Shown piece after piece: positions 37,171 through 49,345 of a stretch of 64,000 nucleotides of DNA. A model generated the notes under the pieces. That model did no database searches. It worked only from the letters and a program-made list of their open reading frames with translations, and was not told where the DNA came from. The position numbers were made by a program, and so were the translations under genes. Origin of the DNA: Aeromonas australiensis (lineage in GTDB: Bacteria > Pseudomonadota > Gammaproteobacteria > Enterobacterales > Aeromonadaceae); NCBI RefSeq assembly GCF_000819725.1, contig NZ_CDDH01000073.1:81240-145239 (forward strand), given 5' to 3'. Positions within the stretch are counted from its first letter, which is position 1. Each line of letters starts with the position of its first letter.

Positions 37171-37700
37171 GACGTATCTACTGGTTTTTACCGGCCCTGC
37201 TGCTGACGGCGTGTGGTGGTCAGGAGGACATGGATAGCTATGTCGCCCAGACCAAGGCAAGGCCCCCTATACCTATCGAACCCTTGCCCGAGCTGAAACC
37301 TTTTGCTCCCATGCACTACCAGCAGCGGGAGCTGCGCAGCCCCTTCATGATTCCCCAACCTGAGGCGGTGGTCGGGGGTACCAGTAGTGCCAAGGCGCAA
37401 CCAGATTGCGCCCAGACCCTGACGGATCGAGAAAAAGAGGTGTTGGAAAATTATTCGTTGTCCAGTTTGTCGATGCATGGCTCATTGGGCAAAGCGGGCC
37501 AGCTGTGGGCGCTGATCCGAACCCCGGATGGCAAAGCGGTGCGGGTCGGGCTCAATCAGTATATGGGGCTTGATCAGGGGCGGGTCATCAAGATCACCGA
37601 TACTACGGTGAATCTGCTGGAAACCATACCGGACGGGAAGGGATGCTGGGTAACAAGAGAAACCCAGTTGGCGATGGCCAATTTGAAAGAAAAACAATAA
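37167..37700 (+). CDS. pilP: Type IV pilus assembly lipoprotein PilP
   Basis: Inner-membrane lipoprotein linking PilNO to the secretin PilQ. The N-terminus has a lipobox, LLLTACGG, with the acylated cysteine at residue 16. A proline-rich linker follows, then a small beta domain with the family segment LIRTPDGKAVRVGLNQYMG and GRVIKITDTTVNLLE. Length 177 residues. It ends 16 bases before pilQ. Confidence 0.95.
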   Translation: MRRIYWFLPALLLTACGGQEDMDSYVAQTKARPPIPIEPLPELKPFAPMHYQQRELRSPFMIPQPEAVVGGTSSAKAQPDCAQTLTDREKEVLENYSLSSLSMHGSLGKAGQLWALIRTPDGKAVRVGLNQYMGLDQGRVIKITDTTVNLLETIPDGKGCWVTRETQLAMANLKEKQ

Positions 37701-37716
37701 TCAGGGACGAACAGCA

Positions 37717-39951
37717 ATGAGAACAACAATCGAAAGTGTAACCAAAGTGGCTTTGCTGTTTTGCGTTAGCGCCTTCAGTCAGGCGTGGGCAGTGGCTACC
37801 CTGCAAGAGATCAAGGTCAATCCGCAGCTTGCGGATCAATTGCTGGTCGAGCTCAGCTTCAGTGAGCCGGTTACAGGCTTTACCGACCGTCTCTCTTACC
37901 AACCCAATCAGCTGTTGTTGCATGTTCCCGGTGCGGTTGGGGCGCTTAAAGTGAACCCGCTGCCGATCAAGCGTCAGGGGGTCGATAATATCAAGGTTGA
38001 AGGAAAGGGCGCAGGTCTCGATATCCGGATCGCCCTCGATCAGCTGGCGCCCTATCAGGTGCAACAACAGGGGAATAAATTACTGGTGTCATTGGGTGAG
38101 GGGGTATCATCCGGGCTCATCAATAGTGAGAGCACCCTGACTGCACCCGCAACCTCGGCCACTCCTGTGCCAGCGCCCTCTGCGATGGTGGCTACATCCT
38201 CTCCCTCTGCTCTGCTCAATCCTCAGGTCGTTGCCCGGTCGATGCCTGTTGCCCCCGTGACTATGCCGGTAGCCACACAGCCTGCCAGCAAACCGGTGCT
38301 CAACGACTATCAGCGCAGTGGGGGCGGCGCTTATTTTAACTCGGTGACGGGGGTGGATTTTCGTCGTGGCAAGGATGGTCAGGGTGAGTTTCTGATCTCG
38401 TTGGATAACAGCTCGGCCGCTGTGGATGTGAGCAGTCGTGGCCAGACCGTACTGGCTAAATTTCATGGCACTCGGGTGCCGGATGGCTTGCTTAATCTGA
38501 TTAATGTGCAGGATTTTGCGACGCCGGTTTCACAGGTTGAAGTCTCTCGGCAGGGGAGTGATACCCTGTTTGAACTGTCAGTCAATGGTCAGTTTGATTA
38601 CCGTTACGATCAGGCCGATAAGCTGTTCATTATCGAAGTGAAAAAACGGACTACAGCCAGCGCATCCAAGCAGTATCAGGGCAAGCCCATCTCATTGAAC
38701 TTCCAGGATATTCCGGTTCGTACAGTGTTGCAGTTGATCGCCGATTTCAACAACCTCAACCTGGTCACCACAGATTCGGTGGCAGGCAATATTACCCTGC
38801 GTCTGGATGGGGTGCCGTGGGAGCAGGCGCTCGACATTATTTTGAAAGTACGTGGGCTGGACAAACGGCTGGACCACAACATTCTGTTGGTGGCGCCAGC
38901 AGAGGAGATAGCAACACGCGAGAGACAACAGCTGGAGAGCCGCAATCAGGTCGCCGATTTGGCTCCGCTCCATACCGAGTATCTGCAGATCAACTATGCC
39001 AAGGCCTCGGAAGTGGCGGCCCTGCTCTCTTCTGAAAGTACCAAGTTGCTGTCACCCCGTGGTGCGGTGAGTGTGGATGAGCGCACCAACGTGCTGGTGG
39101 TAAAGGATACGGCGGAGGTGATCAGCAGCATCAAACGGATGCTGGATATTCTCGATATTCCGGTCAAGCAGGTGGTGATCGAGGCACGGATGGTGACCAT
39201 TGACGACGGCTTTGATGAAGCGCTCGGGGTGCGTTGGGGGGTGACCAAGAATGATGGTCATGGCAACAGTACTTCAGGCTCTATTGAAGGGAATGACACC
39301 TCTGGCAATAACAACGGCAGTTCTGCGATAAATCCCAGTCCTCGGCCATCAACTGACAATCGGCTGAACGTCAACCTGCCGGTGACCGGAGCGGCCGGAA
39401 CCTTGGCATTCCAGGTTGCAAGATTAGCTAATGGCACCCTGCTGGATCTCGAGCTCTCTGCGCTGGAGCGTGAGAACAAGGCGGAAATTATCGCAAGTCC
39501 CCGGGTGACTACTGCCAACCAGAAACCGGCTCTGATTGAGCAGGGTACCGAGATCCCCTATGTGGAGTCCTCTTCCAGTGGCGCCACCTCGGTCACCTTC
39601 AAGAAGGCGGTACTGAGCCTGAAAGTCACGCCGCAGATCACCCCTGATAATCGGGTAATTCTCGATCTGACCGTCACTCAGGATACCAAGGGGGAGACGG
39701 TCGATACGCCTACTGGCCCGGCAGTATCCATTAATGCCCAATCCATCACCACTCAGGTGCTGGTCAATAATGGCGAGACCCTGGTGCTGGGTGGTATCTA
39801 TCAGCAGACTATCAAGACGGATGTCACCAAGGTGCCCCTGTTGGGTGATATCCCCGGATTGGGGGCTTTGTTCCGCAAGACGGCCAATGAGAACAAAAAG
39901 CGGGAGTTGCTGATTTTCGTGACCCCCAAGATAGTCACCGACGCCTTCTGA
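37717..39951 (+). CDS. pilQ: Type IV pilus secretin PilQ
   Basis: Outer-membrane channel through which the pilus leaves the cell. It has 744 residues with a signal peptide (ending AWA), two AMIN domains that bind peptidoglycan (about 27-120 and 210-305), a Ser/Ala/Pro/Thr-rich linker at about 130-200, an STN domain (ISLNFQDIPVRTVLQLIADF), a secretin N domain, and the C-terminal secretin ring with VPLLGDIPGLGALFR and ELLIFVTPKIV. A second low-complexity insert (GNSTSGSIEGNDTSGNNNGS) sits at the start of the ring domain. Last gene of pilMNOPQ, followed by aroK as in most relatives. Confidence 0.97.
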   Translation: MRTTIESVTKVALLFCVSAFSQAWAVATLQEIKVNPQLADQLLVELSFSEPVTGFTDRLSYQPNQLLLHVPGAVGALKVNPLPIKRQGVDNIKVEGKGAGLDIRIALDQLAPYQVQQQGNKLLVSLGEGVSSGLINSESTLTAPATSATPVPAPSAMVATSSPSALLNPQVVARSMPVAPVTMPVATQPASKPVLNDYQRSGGGAYFNSVTGVDFRRGKDGQGEFLISLDNSSAAVDVSSRGQTVLAKFHGTRVPDGLLNLINVQDFATPVSQVEVSRQGSDTLFELSVNGQFDYRYDQADKLFIIEVKKRTTASASKQYQGKPISLNFQDIPVRTVLQLIADFNNLNLVTTDSVAGNITLRLDGVPWEQALDIILKVRGLDKRLDHNILLVAPAEEIATRERQQLESRNQVADLAPLHTEYLQINYAKASEVAALLSSESTKLLSPRGAVSVDERTNVLVVKDTAEVISSIKRMLDILDIPVKQVVIEARMVTIDDGFDEALGVRWGVTKNDGHGNSTSGSIEGNDTSGNNNGSSAINPSPRPSTDNRLNVNLPVTGAAGTLAFQVARLANGTLLDLELSALERENKAEIIASPRVTTANQKPALIEQGTEIPYVESSSSGATSVTFKKAVLSLKVTPQITPDNRVILDLTVTQDTKGETVDTPTGPAVSINAQSITTQVLVNNGETLVLGGIYQQTIKTDVTKVPLLGDIPGLGALFRKTANENKKRELLIFVTPKIVTDAF

Positions 39952-39983
39952 ATGCTTTACATGTGAGGGTAAAACACATATAA

Positions 39984-40014
39984 CCTTACGCCCCAATGAG
40001 GCTGGGGCGTAAGG
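39984..40014 (+). terminator. Hairpin between pilQ and aroK
   Basis: CCTTACGCCCC and GGGGCGTAAGG are perfect arms with a nine-base loop, shortly after the pilQ stop. No T-run follows, so it may be a weak terminator or an RNA 3' end. A second small stem (CCCCGAT/ATCGGGG, about 40090-40112) lies nearer aroK. Confidence 0.5.
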
Positions 40015-40142
40015 GCTGCGGTTGCCAGTCCCGATATCTATTGAGATAATCCCCCTCCTGATCCATCGTAAGATAAGGTTCATAGGTACCCCGATCCAGT
40101 ATTCATCGGGGTCGTACAGTTTGTAATTACTAACGAAAAGAC

Positions 40143-40661
40143 ATGGCTGAGAAACGCAATATTTTCCTGATAGGTCCCATGGGTGCGGGCAAGAGCACCA
40201 TAGGTAGACATCTGGCAGAACAACTGCATATGGAGTTTTTCGACTCAGATCATGAGATTGAGCGCCGCAGTGGTGCTGATATCGGCTGGGTGTTCGATGT
40301 TGAAGGCGAAGAAGGTTTCCGGATTCGCGAAGAGAAGGTGATCGGCGAATTGTCAGAGCAGCAGGGTATCGTGCTGGCGACGGGTGGCGGTGCCATCAAG
40401 AGTCGCGAAACCCGCAACAAGTTGTCTGCTCGTGGCATCGTGGTCTACCTCGAAACCACTATTGAAAAGCAGCTGGCGCGCACACAGCGAGACAAACGCC
40501 GCCCTCTGCTACAGACCGAAGAACCGGCACGTGAAGTGCTGGAACGTCTGGCACAAGAGCGCAATGCCCTGTATGAAGAGGTGGCCGACTTTGTTGTGCA
40601 TACCGATGACCAGAGCGCAAAAATCGTTGCCAATCAAATTGTAAAGCTGATCGGTATGTAA
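40143..40661 (+). CDS. aroK: Shikimate kinase I
   Basis: Phosphorylates shikimate in the aromatic amino acid pathway. The Walker A loop is [15 protein letters not shown] near residue 11, the shikimate-binding region is [19 protein letters not shown], and the GGGAIKSRE and lid RRPLL segments are present. Length 172 residues matches AroK. It lies 14 bases before aroB; the pair is conserved between the pilus operon and damX. Confidence 0.97.
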   Translation: MAEKRNIFLIGPMGAGKSTIGRHLAEQLHMEFFDSDHEIERRSGADIGWVFDVEGEEGFRIREEKVIGELSEQQGIVLATGGGAIKSRETRNKLSARGIVVYLETTIEKQLARTQRDKRRPLLQTEEPAREVLERLAQERNALYEEVADFVVHTDDQSAKIVANQIVKLIGM

Positions 40662-40675
40662 TCTAGAGGACGTCC

Positions 40676-41758
40676 ATGGAACGGTTGAAGGTCGAACTGG
40701 GTGAACGCAGCTATCCCATCGAGATAGCTGCCGGGTTGTTGCAGCGCCCCGAGGCGCTGGTATCGACCATCAAGGGCAAGCGGGTGATGATAGTGACCAA
40801 CACGGTCGTTGCGCCGCTCTATCTTGCACGGGTAACCGCTCTGCTGTCGGGTTTTCAGGTTGAACACCTGATCCTGCCTGACGGAGAGGCATACAAGAAC
40901 CTGGCGACCTTTGAGCAGATCATGTCTGCTCTGCTTGAGACCAACCATGGCCGTGATACGACACTGATCGCGCTGGGGGGCGGCGTGATCGGAGATCTGG
41001 TGGGCTTTGCGGCAGCAAGCTATCAACGTGGCATTCCTTTTATCCAGATCCCGACCACCCTGCTCTCCCAGGTTGACTCCTCTGTCGGCGGTAAAACCGC
41101 TGTCAACCACCCCCTCGGCAAGAACATGATTGGGGCTTTTTATCAGCCCAAACAGGTTGTTATCGATACCGAATGTCTGAGAACCCTGCCTGCCCGCGAA
41201 TTTGCCGCAGGGATGGCCGAGGTGATCAAGTACGGCATCATTTGGGATGCTGATTTCTTCAGCTGGCTGGAGCAGAACATGGTGCGTCTGCAACAGCTGG
41301 AACCTGCCGCGCTGGCCTACGCCATCAAACGCTGCTGCGAGATAAAAGCCGATGTGGTCGGTCAGGATGAGACCGAGCACGGCGTCCGTGCGCTGCTCAA
41401 TCTGGGTCACACCTTTGGTCATGCCATCGAGGCCGAGCAGGGGTATGGCAACTGGCTGCACGGTGAAGCGGTATCCGCTGGCACCATGCTGGCGGCCACA
41501 ACTGCGCAGGCCCGTGGCGATATGAGCGAAGCGGACGTTGCGCGCGTGCGCGCCCTGCTGCTGGCCGCCAATCTGCCCATTCATGCGCCTGCCGAGATGG
41601 ATTTTGCCGCCTTTATTCGCCATATGCGCCGTGACAAGAAGGTGCTGGAAGGCAAGCTGCGTCTGGTATTGCCGGTTGGCATCGGCCATGCGCAAGTGGT
41701 GGGGGATGTGTCCGATGCCGAGTTGCTGGCGGTGATCGAGTCTGGTCGTGACGAATAA
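40676..41758 (+). CDS. aroB: 3-dehydroquinate synthase
   Basis: NAD- and metal-dependent conversion of DAHP to 3-dehydroquinate, the second step of the shikimate pathway. The family's NAD segment [14 protein letters not shown], the [20 protein letters not shown] motif and the metal-binding histidines in [12 protein letters not shown] are all present. Length 360 residues. Its end overlaps the damX start by 11 bases. Confidence 0.98.
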   Translation: MERLKVELGERSYPIEIAAGLLQRPEALVSTIKGKRVMIVTNTVVAPLYLARVTALLSGFQVEHLILPDGEAYKNLATFEQIMSALLETNHGRDTTLIALGGGVIGDLVGFAAASYQRGIPFIQIPTTLLSQVDSSVGGKTAVNHPLGKNMIGAFYQPKQVVIDTECLRTLPAREFAAGMAEVIKYGIIWDADFFSWLEQNMVRLQQLEPAALAYAIKRCCEIKADVVGQDETEHGVRALLNLGHTFGHAIEAEQGYGNWLHGEAVSAGTMLAATTAQARGDMSEADVARVRALLLAANLPIHAPAEMDFAAFIRHMRRDKKVLEGKLRLVLPVGIGHAQVVGDVSDAELLAVIESGRDE

Positions 41759-43331
41759 ACTGTTAAAATTTCCTTCCCAGCGGCAGCTGGTTGACCGGCT
41801 GCTGCATCTGATTGAATTCAATCATCCTTTTGTTTTTCTCTCCGGTAAACCCGGTAGTGGTCGTGGCACCCTGTGCGAATCCCTGCTCGGCGTGTTGCCG
41901 GAAAAAGTGCGGGTGGTGAGCCTGATTGGTACGCCTGCCATGAAGATGGTGGATGTGCGCCAGCTGTTGCTGCCCCAGGTGGTGGCGCGGCCGCTGTTCA
42001 ACCCCCAGGATGCGCTGGCGGAGAGCTTCTTTCGCATGCTGGAGGGGAGCAAGCCTGTCACCCTGCTACTGCTGATTGAGCGTGCCGACCAGTTGCCGGC
42101 CGACCTGCTGGGAGAGCTGTGGGCGATCATCCGTCATAACGATACTCTGGTGGCGCCCCACCAGCTGGCCATTATCGTCTCTGGCAGTGACGTCTGGTGT
42201 CGCACGCAACGACCGCAGCTGAAAGGCAGAGCCATGCCAGCCCTTGAGCTGGAAGTGCCGCCACTGAGCCCACCCGAGCAGCGCATCTTCTTGTATGAAA
42301 AAGCCAAAGCGCTCAAGATCCCCGCGGCCCTCTTGCCCAAGTCGCAAGTGGAGGTGATCCTGAATACGGCAAACGGACATCCGTCCACCATCATGCAGTT
42401 ACTGGAGGATATCATGACCGACAGAAGGCCCAAGAAGCGTCAGGCGGAGTTGCCTGTCAAGAAGATTGCTACTGCCATCGCCCTGGTCGCTGGCGGCCTG
42501 CTGGCGCTGAGCTACCTGCTGCCTGCGCTGTTTGACAATGAAAGCAAACCGGCACTGCAGGATCCGGCGCAGAATATGGCATTGCCGATCCCGGTTGCGG
42601 GAGGCGATCCCCTCACCGCAGGCAGTTCGAATACTGATGCCGCTGCACAAGGCGCGCAAAACAGCGATGCAGCCAGCAACCCCAACGGGGTGGTGAAGGA
42701 TTGGCAGCCGGAAGCGAAAGTGCTGCCCAAATCGGTGGAGAGCGAAACAGTGACCACCGAGTCCACCAATTACGAGGGGCGTCGGGTGGTGATCTCTGAC
42801 GAGGTGGTGCAAAAGCTGATGACCGAGCCCAAAGTCAGTGGTGCCTTGCCGACTGACGTGGTGGATGAGCTGACTGGCAAGAGCCGGAACAGCGCCACCA
42901 CCAGTGGCACTGTCGCGGCCACGGCACCTGCCAATACGGCCAGGGCGCAGAGCCCGGTAACCACCACAGCCCCGGTGGCTACTGCCGTCAACACCGCCAG
43001 CAGTGAGTCGGTTGTTGCGCCTGCCCCCAAGGTTGCCCTGACTCCGCTCGCCACCTTGAACCAGAAGCCGCGTAACCACTACAGCGTTCAGCTGTTGGGC
43101 GCAAGCAACACCAAGGCGGTGGATCAGTTTGTTGCCGAGCATGGTCTGGCGGGCAAGGTATGGGTCTATCAGACCAAGTTCCGTGGCAGCCCCTGGTATG
43201 TAGTGCTGCAAGGGGATTATGCCAGCTCGGCCCAAGCCAAGAACGCGATTCGTAAACTCTCTCCCGAGCTGCTGAAAGGTCAGCCATGGCCCAAGTCGTT
43301 TGCGCAGGTACAAAAAGAGCTGAAGCAATAG
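41748..43331 (+). CDS. damX: DamX: AAA-type N-terminal domain, membrane helix, SPOR domain
   Basis: Septal-ring associated protein. It starts at a GTG within the aroB end. The cytoplasmic part has a Walker A-like [11 protein letters not shown] (about 25-35), a feature of the larger DamX versions; a single membrane helix ([19 protein letters not shown]) lies near 244-262; a long Ala/Thr/Pro-rich periplasmic linker leads to a C-terminal SPOR domain ([19 protein letters not shown] ..., about 443-527) that binds denuded peptidoglycan at the division site. Length 527 residues, against 428 in E. coli. It is followed by a terminator, so dam may have its own promoter. Confidence 0.92.
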   Translation: MTNKLLKFPSQRQLVDRLLHLIEFNHPFVFLSGKPGSGRGTLCESLLGVLPEKVRVVSLIGTPAMKMVDVRQLLLPQVVARPLFNPQDALAESFFRMLEGSKPVTLLLLIERADQLPADLLGELWAIIRHNDTLVAPHQLAIIVSGSDVWCRTQRPQLKGRAMPALELEVPPLSPPEQRIFLYEKAKALKIPAALLPKSQVEVILNTANGHPSTIMQLLEDIMTDRRPKKRQAELPVKKIATAIALVAGGLLALSYLLPALFDNESKPALQDPAQNMALPIPVAGGDPLTAGSSNTDAAAQGAQNSDAASNPNGVVKDWQPEAKVLPKSVESETVTTESTNYEGRRVVISDEVVQKLMTEPKVSGALPTDVVDELTGKSRNSATTSGTVAATAPANTARAQSPVTTTAPVATAVNTASSESVVAPAPKVALTPLATLNQKPRNHYSVQLLGASNTKAVDQFVAEHGLAGKVWVYQTKFRGSPWYVVLQGDYASSAQAKNAIRKLSPELLKGQPWPKSFAQVQKELKQ

Positions 43332-43345
43332 CCTTGATACCGGAT

Positions 43346-43371
43346 AAGGGGGTAGAATCGTCCCCCTTTTT
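43346..43371 (+). terminator. Terminator between damX and dam
   Basis: AAGGGGG and CCCCCTTTTT arms with an eight-base loop, 15 bases after the damX stop. Confidence 0.75.
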
Positions 43372-43401
43372 GGGTCTTGCCTTCTTACACACCGGATTTC
43401 C

Positions 43402-44274
43402 ATGAAAAAAACACGCGCTTTTTTAAAATGGGCCGGGGGAAAATATTCCCTGGTTGAAGAGATTGCCGAGCGCCTGCCGGCCGGGCGTGTGTTGCTGGAG
43501 CCCTTCGTTGGTGCCGGTTCCGTCTTTCTCAATACCGACTACGATGCCTATGTGCTCAATGACATCAATCCGGATCTGATTGCCCTCTATAACCACCTTA
43601 AAGAGAGACCGGACCGTTTCATTTATGAAGCGAACAAGCTGTTTGTGGCAGAGCACAACCACAAGGCTGCCTATTATCGGCTGCGCACCCAGTTCAACCA
43701 GACCGATACCAGCTTCGAGCGTTCCCTGCTGTTCCTCTTCCTCAACCGCCACGGCTTCAATGGCCTGTGCCGTTACAACAAGAAGGGTGGCTTCAACGTA
43801 CCGTTCGGTTCTTACAAGAAGCCCTACTTCCCGGAAAAAGAGCTGTGGGCCTTTGCCGAAAAGGCGCAGAAAGCGACCTTTATCTGCGAGAGCTATGCCG
43901 ATGCCATCAAACGGGCCGAAGAGGATTGGGTTATCTACTGTGATCCCCCCTATGCGCCGCTCTCGACGACGGCAAGCTTCACCACCTATGCAGCTGGCGG
44001 GTTTACTCTGGACGATCAGGCTGTACTAGCCCGCCTGGCGCGTCATACGGCGGCACATAAGGGGGTGCCGGTACTGATCAGCAACCACGATATCGAACTG
44101 ACCCGCGAGCTCTATCGTGGTGCCCGCCTCGACGAGATCCTGGTCAAGCGTACCATCAGCCGCAACGGCGGCACCCGTAACAAGGTGGCCGAGTTGCTGG
44201 CGCTCTATCCACCCGGGATCGAGCCTGAGCAGGGCTACTACCCCAGCGACAGCGAACTGCTGCCACTGGCGTAA
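43402..44274 (+). CDS. dam: DNA adenine methyltransferase (GATC)
   Basis: Methylates adenine N6 in GATC, used in mismatch repair, replication timing and gene regulation. The 290 residues include the SAM motif FLKWAGGKYSLVEEI, FVGAGSVFLN, and the catalytic motif DPPY in VIYCDPPYAPLS; the order is that of the alpha group. It lies between damX and rpe, its conserved position in this group, and has a small terminator of its own. Confidence 0.97.
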   Translation: MKKTRAFLKWAGGKYSLVEEIAERLPAGRVLLEPFVGAGSVFLNTDYDAYVLNDINPDLIALYNHLKERPDRFIYEANKLFVAEHNHKAAYYRLRTQFNQTDTSFERSLLFLFLNRHGFNGLCRYNKKGGFNVPFGSYKKPYFPEKELWAFAEKAQKATFICESYADAIKRAEEDWVIYCDPPYAPLSTTASFTTYAAGGFTLDDQAVLARLARHTAAHKGVPVLISNHDIELTRELYRGARLDEILVKRTISRNGGTRNKVAELLALYPPGIEPEQGYYPSDSELLPLA

Positions 44275-44283
44275 CTGACCATG

Positions 44284-44308
44284 CGGCGCCCAGGGGCGCC
44301 GTTTCTTA
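44284..44308 (+). terminator. Terminator after dam
   Basis: CGGCGCC and GGCGCCG arms with short T-rich tail GTTTCTTATG, about ten bases past the dam stop. Confidence 0.6.
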
Positions 44309-44462
44309 TGGGCAAGTCCGCGCCCGTGCCGATGCCCCAAAACCCGGGTGGTTGGAGTAGGGAAGGTGATTGCCCCATTTCCCCCGTATTCGAGTCGTTT
44401 TCACCTCGCATTTACGTTAAAATTGCGCCGTTTTTTCCCCTGGCTGCCAATGGATGATGCTG

Positions 44463-45137
44463 ATGAAAGATTTTCTGATTGCCCCCTCGATCCTCTCTGC
44501 CGATTTTGCCCGTCTGGGTGACGATGTCGCCAAGGTGCTGGCTGCCGGTGCCGATGTGGTTCACTTCGATGTGATGGATAACCACTATGTCCCCAACCTG
44601 ACCATTGGCCCCATGGTCTGCCAGGCGCTGCGTGACTACGGTATCGAGGCCCCCATCGACGTGCACCTGATGGTCAAGCCGGTGGATCGCATCATTCCTG
44701 ATTTTGCCAAGGCAGGAGCTTCCCTCATCACCTTCCACCCGGAAGCCTCCGATCACGTTGACCGCTCTTTGGGCCTGATCAAGGAGATGGGCTGCCAGGC
44801 GGGTCTGGTGCTCAATCCGGCCACTTCGCTCTCCTGCCTCGAGTATGTGATGGACAAGCTGGATGTGATCCTGCTGATGTCGGTCAACCCGGGCTTCGGT
44901 GGCCAGAGCTTTATCCCCGGTACCCTCGACAAGCTGCGTCAGGTGCGTCGCCTGATCGATGAGAGCGGCCGCGATATTCGCCTCGAGATCGATGGCGGGG
45001 TGAAGGTCGACAACATTCGCGAGATCGCCGAAGCGGGCGCCGACATGTTTGTCGCCGGCTCTGCCATTTTCAGCCAGCCTGACTACAAGGCGGTGATCGA
45101 CCAGATGCGTGCGGAGCTGGCTCATGTCACACGCTGA
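44463..45137 (+). CDS. rpe: Ribulose-5-phosphate 3-epimerase
   Basis: Interconverts ribulose-5-phosphate and xylulose-5-phosphate; supplies a transketolase substrate. The TIM-barrel family motifs are [30 protein letters not shown], the phosphate loop [12 protein letters not shown] and [11 protein letters not shown] use the ATG at 44463 (MKDFLIAPS), giving 224 residues as in E. coli; an ATG nine bases upstream is the alternative. It overlaps gph by 14 bases. Confidence 0.97.
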   Translation: MKDFLIAPSILSADFARLGDDVAKVLAAGADVVHFDVMDNHYVPNLTIGPMVCQALRDYGIEAPIDVHLMVKPVDRIIPDFAKAGASLITFHPEASDHVDRSLGLIKEMGCQAGLVLNPATSLSCLEYVMDKLDVILLMSVNPGFGGQSFIPGTLDKLRQVRRLIDESGRDIRLEIDGGVKVDNIREIAEAGADMFVAGSAIFSQPDYKAVIDQMRAELAHVTR

Positions 45138-45792
45138 GCGCGCATTTGATTTGGTGCTGTTCGATCTGGACGGCACCCTGATCGACAGCGCCGCCCAGTT
45201 GGCACTTGCGGTCAATCTGACGCTGGCTGATCTGGGTCTGGAACAAGCTGATGAAGCGGTGATCCGTACCTGGGTAGGCAACGGCGCCGACAAGCTGATC
45301 CAGCGGGCGCTCGCCTACCGCGAGGCCGACCCCGAGCTGTTTGCCAAGGCCCGCCCGATCTTTTTCCAGCACTACAACGCCTGCTTGCTGCAGGGGCTGG
45401 CGATGTATGAGGGAGTGGCGCAGAGTCTGCATCGCCTGCAAACCCTGGGCTACAAACAGGCGATCGTCACCAACAAGCCGAGCGACTTCGTGGCTCCGAT
45501 CCTCGATGCTCTTGGCATCAGCGATTGCTTCGAACTCTGGCTCGGTGGCAACTGCGTGCCGGTCAAGAAGCCGAGCCCGGAGCCCTTGCTGCACGCCTGC
45601 CAGGAGTTGGGGGTGAGCCCGGTACGCACCCTGATGGTGGGTGACTCCGAAAATGACGTGCTGGCGGCCAAGGCGGCTGGCATGAAGGTGGTGGGGCTCA
45701 CCTATGGCTACAACTATGGCCGCCCCATCGCCGACTCCCGGCCTGACTGGGTGTTTGAACACTTTTCCCAGCTCGATGCCCTGCTGAACTGA
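45124..45792 (+). CDS. gph: Phosphoglycolate phosphatase
   Basis: HAD-family phosphatase that clears 2-phosphoglycolate, including that released in repair of oxidised DNA ends. The nucleophile motif is [11 protein letters not shown], the second and third motifs are IVTNKPSDF and KPSPEPLL, and the metal motif is [12 protein letters not shown]. The ATG at 45124 (MSHAERAFD) is chosen with GGAG upstream; length 222 residues. It is inside the rpe-gph-trpS set. Confidence 0.95.
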   Translation: MSHAERAFDLVLFDLDGTLIDSAAQLALAVNLTLADLGLEQADEAVIRTWVGNGADKLIQRALAYREADPELFAKARPIFFQHYNACLLQGLAMYEGVAQSLHRLQTLGYKQAIVTNKPSDFVAPILDALGISDCFELWLGGNCVPVKKPSPEPLLHACQELGVSPVRTLMVGDSENDVLAAKAAGMKVVGLTYGYNYGRPIADSRPDWVFEHFSQLDALLN

Positions 45793-45834
45793 GCGTGTCG
45801 CCAGACTGGCTGAATAACAAGGATTACTACTCTC

Positions 45835-46839
<1,005 letters not shown>

Positions 46840-46865
46840 CATACTGGGAAGGTGTAGTAGAAGAG

Positions 46866-46896
46866 AGCTGGGTATTTGCCTGGCTTTCTTTATTTT
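46866..46896 (+). terminator. Possible terminator after trpS
   Basis: AGCTGGG and CCTGGCT can pair with two G-U wobbles around TATTTG, followed by a T-rich tail TTCTTTATTTT. Weak stem, good tail. Confidence 0.45.
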
Positions 46897-46957
46897 CTGC
46901 CCTGCTATTTTTGTTTAATTTTTTATTTTAACGTGGGTCATATCCCCAAGAGTAAGC

Positions 46958-47173
46958 ATGTCTGTTCAACCAACTATTTCTGCTGAAGAGCTGAGTGACA
47001 AAGGTCACTGGCTACGTAAATTTCGCAAGGCAAAAAACCTCAATACCCTGCAATTAATGGTCTCCAATGCCATCGACAAACACCATAAAGCCCCTGCCGT
47101 TGCTGCCGCCATCTATCTGGCCGAGTGTCAGCGTGAACGGGAACTGGAACAGGGTCGTTTTCTCGACCGTTAA
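46958..47173 (+). CDS. Small Hha/YmoA-like protein (tentative)
   Basis: A 71-residue basic protein with a ribosome site AAGAG before its ATG. The stretch [20 protein letters not shown] matches the Hha pattern K-x-x-Y/W-L-x-R/K-L/F-R-R/K-x-x-x-I/L-D/N-T-L-E/Q-x-V/M by eye, and the C-terminal [20 protein letters not shown] echoes the Hha segment with Y-x-A, R, E-L and a final D-R/K. Hha proteins bind H-NS and adjust silencing of horizontally acquired genes. The alignment is my own and needs one short gap, so the assignment is tentative. The gene occupies the place of yhfG-fic upstream of pabA in E. coli, but does not resemble either. It is 20 bases from pabA. Confidence 0.6.
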   Translation: MSVQPTISAEELSDKGHWLRKFRKAKNLNTLQLMVSNAIDKHHKAPAVAAAIYLAECQRERELEQGRFLDR

Positions 47174-47193
47174 TATCTGCCGCTGGTTATCTC

Positions 47194-47775
47194 ATGTTGC
47201 TGTTAATTGATAACTACGACTCTTTTACCTGGAATCTGGTGCAATATTTCGGCGCCCTGGGGCAAGAGGTGGTGGTGAAGCGAAATGATGAACTGACGCT
47301 TGATGCCATCGCGCAGCTCTCCCCCCGTTTTCTGGTGATCTCTCCCGGCCCCTGTACGCCCAATGAGGCGGGGATCTCTCTCGACGCCATCAGCCACTTC
47401 GCTGGCAAGCTGCCCATTCTCGGCGTCTGTCTCGGTCATCAGTCGCTGGCGCAAGCCTTCGGTGCCCGTGTCGTGCGTGCCCGCCAGGTAATGCACGGCA
47501 AAACCTCGCTCATTCGCCATCAGGGCGAAGGGGTATTCAAGGGACTCAACAACCCGCTGCGGGTGACTCGTTACCACTCGCTGGTGGTGGAGCAAAACAG
47601 CCTACCTGACTGCTTCGAGGTTACCGCCTGGAGTGAACATGCCGATGGCTCGTTTGACGAGATCATGGGGTTGCGCCACAAGACGCTTCCTGTCGAGGGG
47701 GTTCAGTTCCATCCGGAGAGTATTTTGAGTGAACAGGGCCATCAGTTGCTGGCCAACTTTCTGGCGCGTTCATAA
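47194..47775 (+). CDS. pabA: Aminodeoxychorismate synthase, glutamine amidotransferase subunit
   Basis: Supplies ammonia to PabB for 4-amino-4-deoxychorismate, leading to folate. A class I glutamine amidotransferase with the nucleophile cysteine in [17 protein letters not shown] and the His-Glu pair in [10 protein letters not shown]. PabA and TrpG are alike; the length (193 residues), the absence of trp genes and the position ahead of the argD/astC gene, as in E. coli pabA-argD, favour PabA. The start has no strong ribosome site visible. Confidence 0.92.
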   Translation: MLLLIDNYDSFTWNLVQYFGALGQEVVVKRNDELTLDAIAQLSPRFLVISPGPCTPNEAGISLDAISHFAGKLPILGVCLGHQSLAQAFGARVVRARQVMHGKTSLIRHQGEGVFKGLNNPLRVTRYHSLVVEQNSLPDCFEVTAWSEHADGSFDEIMGLRHKTLPVEGVQFHPESILSEQGHQLLANFLARS

Positions 47776-47912
47776 AAAGTTGTGATCGCCTTCTCAAGTT
47801 CGAGAGAAGGCAAAAAAAATTTCCCTGACACTTTATTCACCCCCTCTCTTGCCCAAATTATCTCTTGCCAAGCCCCCCTGAGTCGTTATGCAATGCGGTT
47901 GCCTAAAATCTC

Positions 47913-47936
47913 AAGGACAATCGAACATTGTTCCTT
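47913..47936. promoter_or_regulatory. Inverted repeat upstream of the ast operon, candidate operator
   Basis: AAGGACAAT and ATTGTTCCTT form a near-perfect inverted repeat with a five-base centre, about 115 bases upstream of the astC start. It does not fit the ArgR consensus. No certain promoter was identified. Confidence 0.35.
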
Positions 47937-47940
47937 ATAG

Positions 47941-49269
<1,329 letters not shown>

Positions 49270-49345
49270 TTGCAAATTGAGGTGGGGAGCCCTCCCGGCA
49301 GGAGCCGGGACCCCACCTGTCGTCAATGAAAGGGAGTTGTCATTT

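Noticed and set aside
47788..47811. Stem GCCTTCTC/GAGAAGGC after pabA as a terminator
   Set aside because: It is followed by a run of A, not T, on the plus strand, and the T-run on the minus strand comes before the stem, so it cannot be an intrinsic terminator in either direction.
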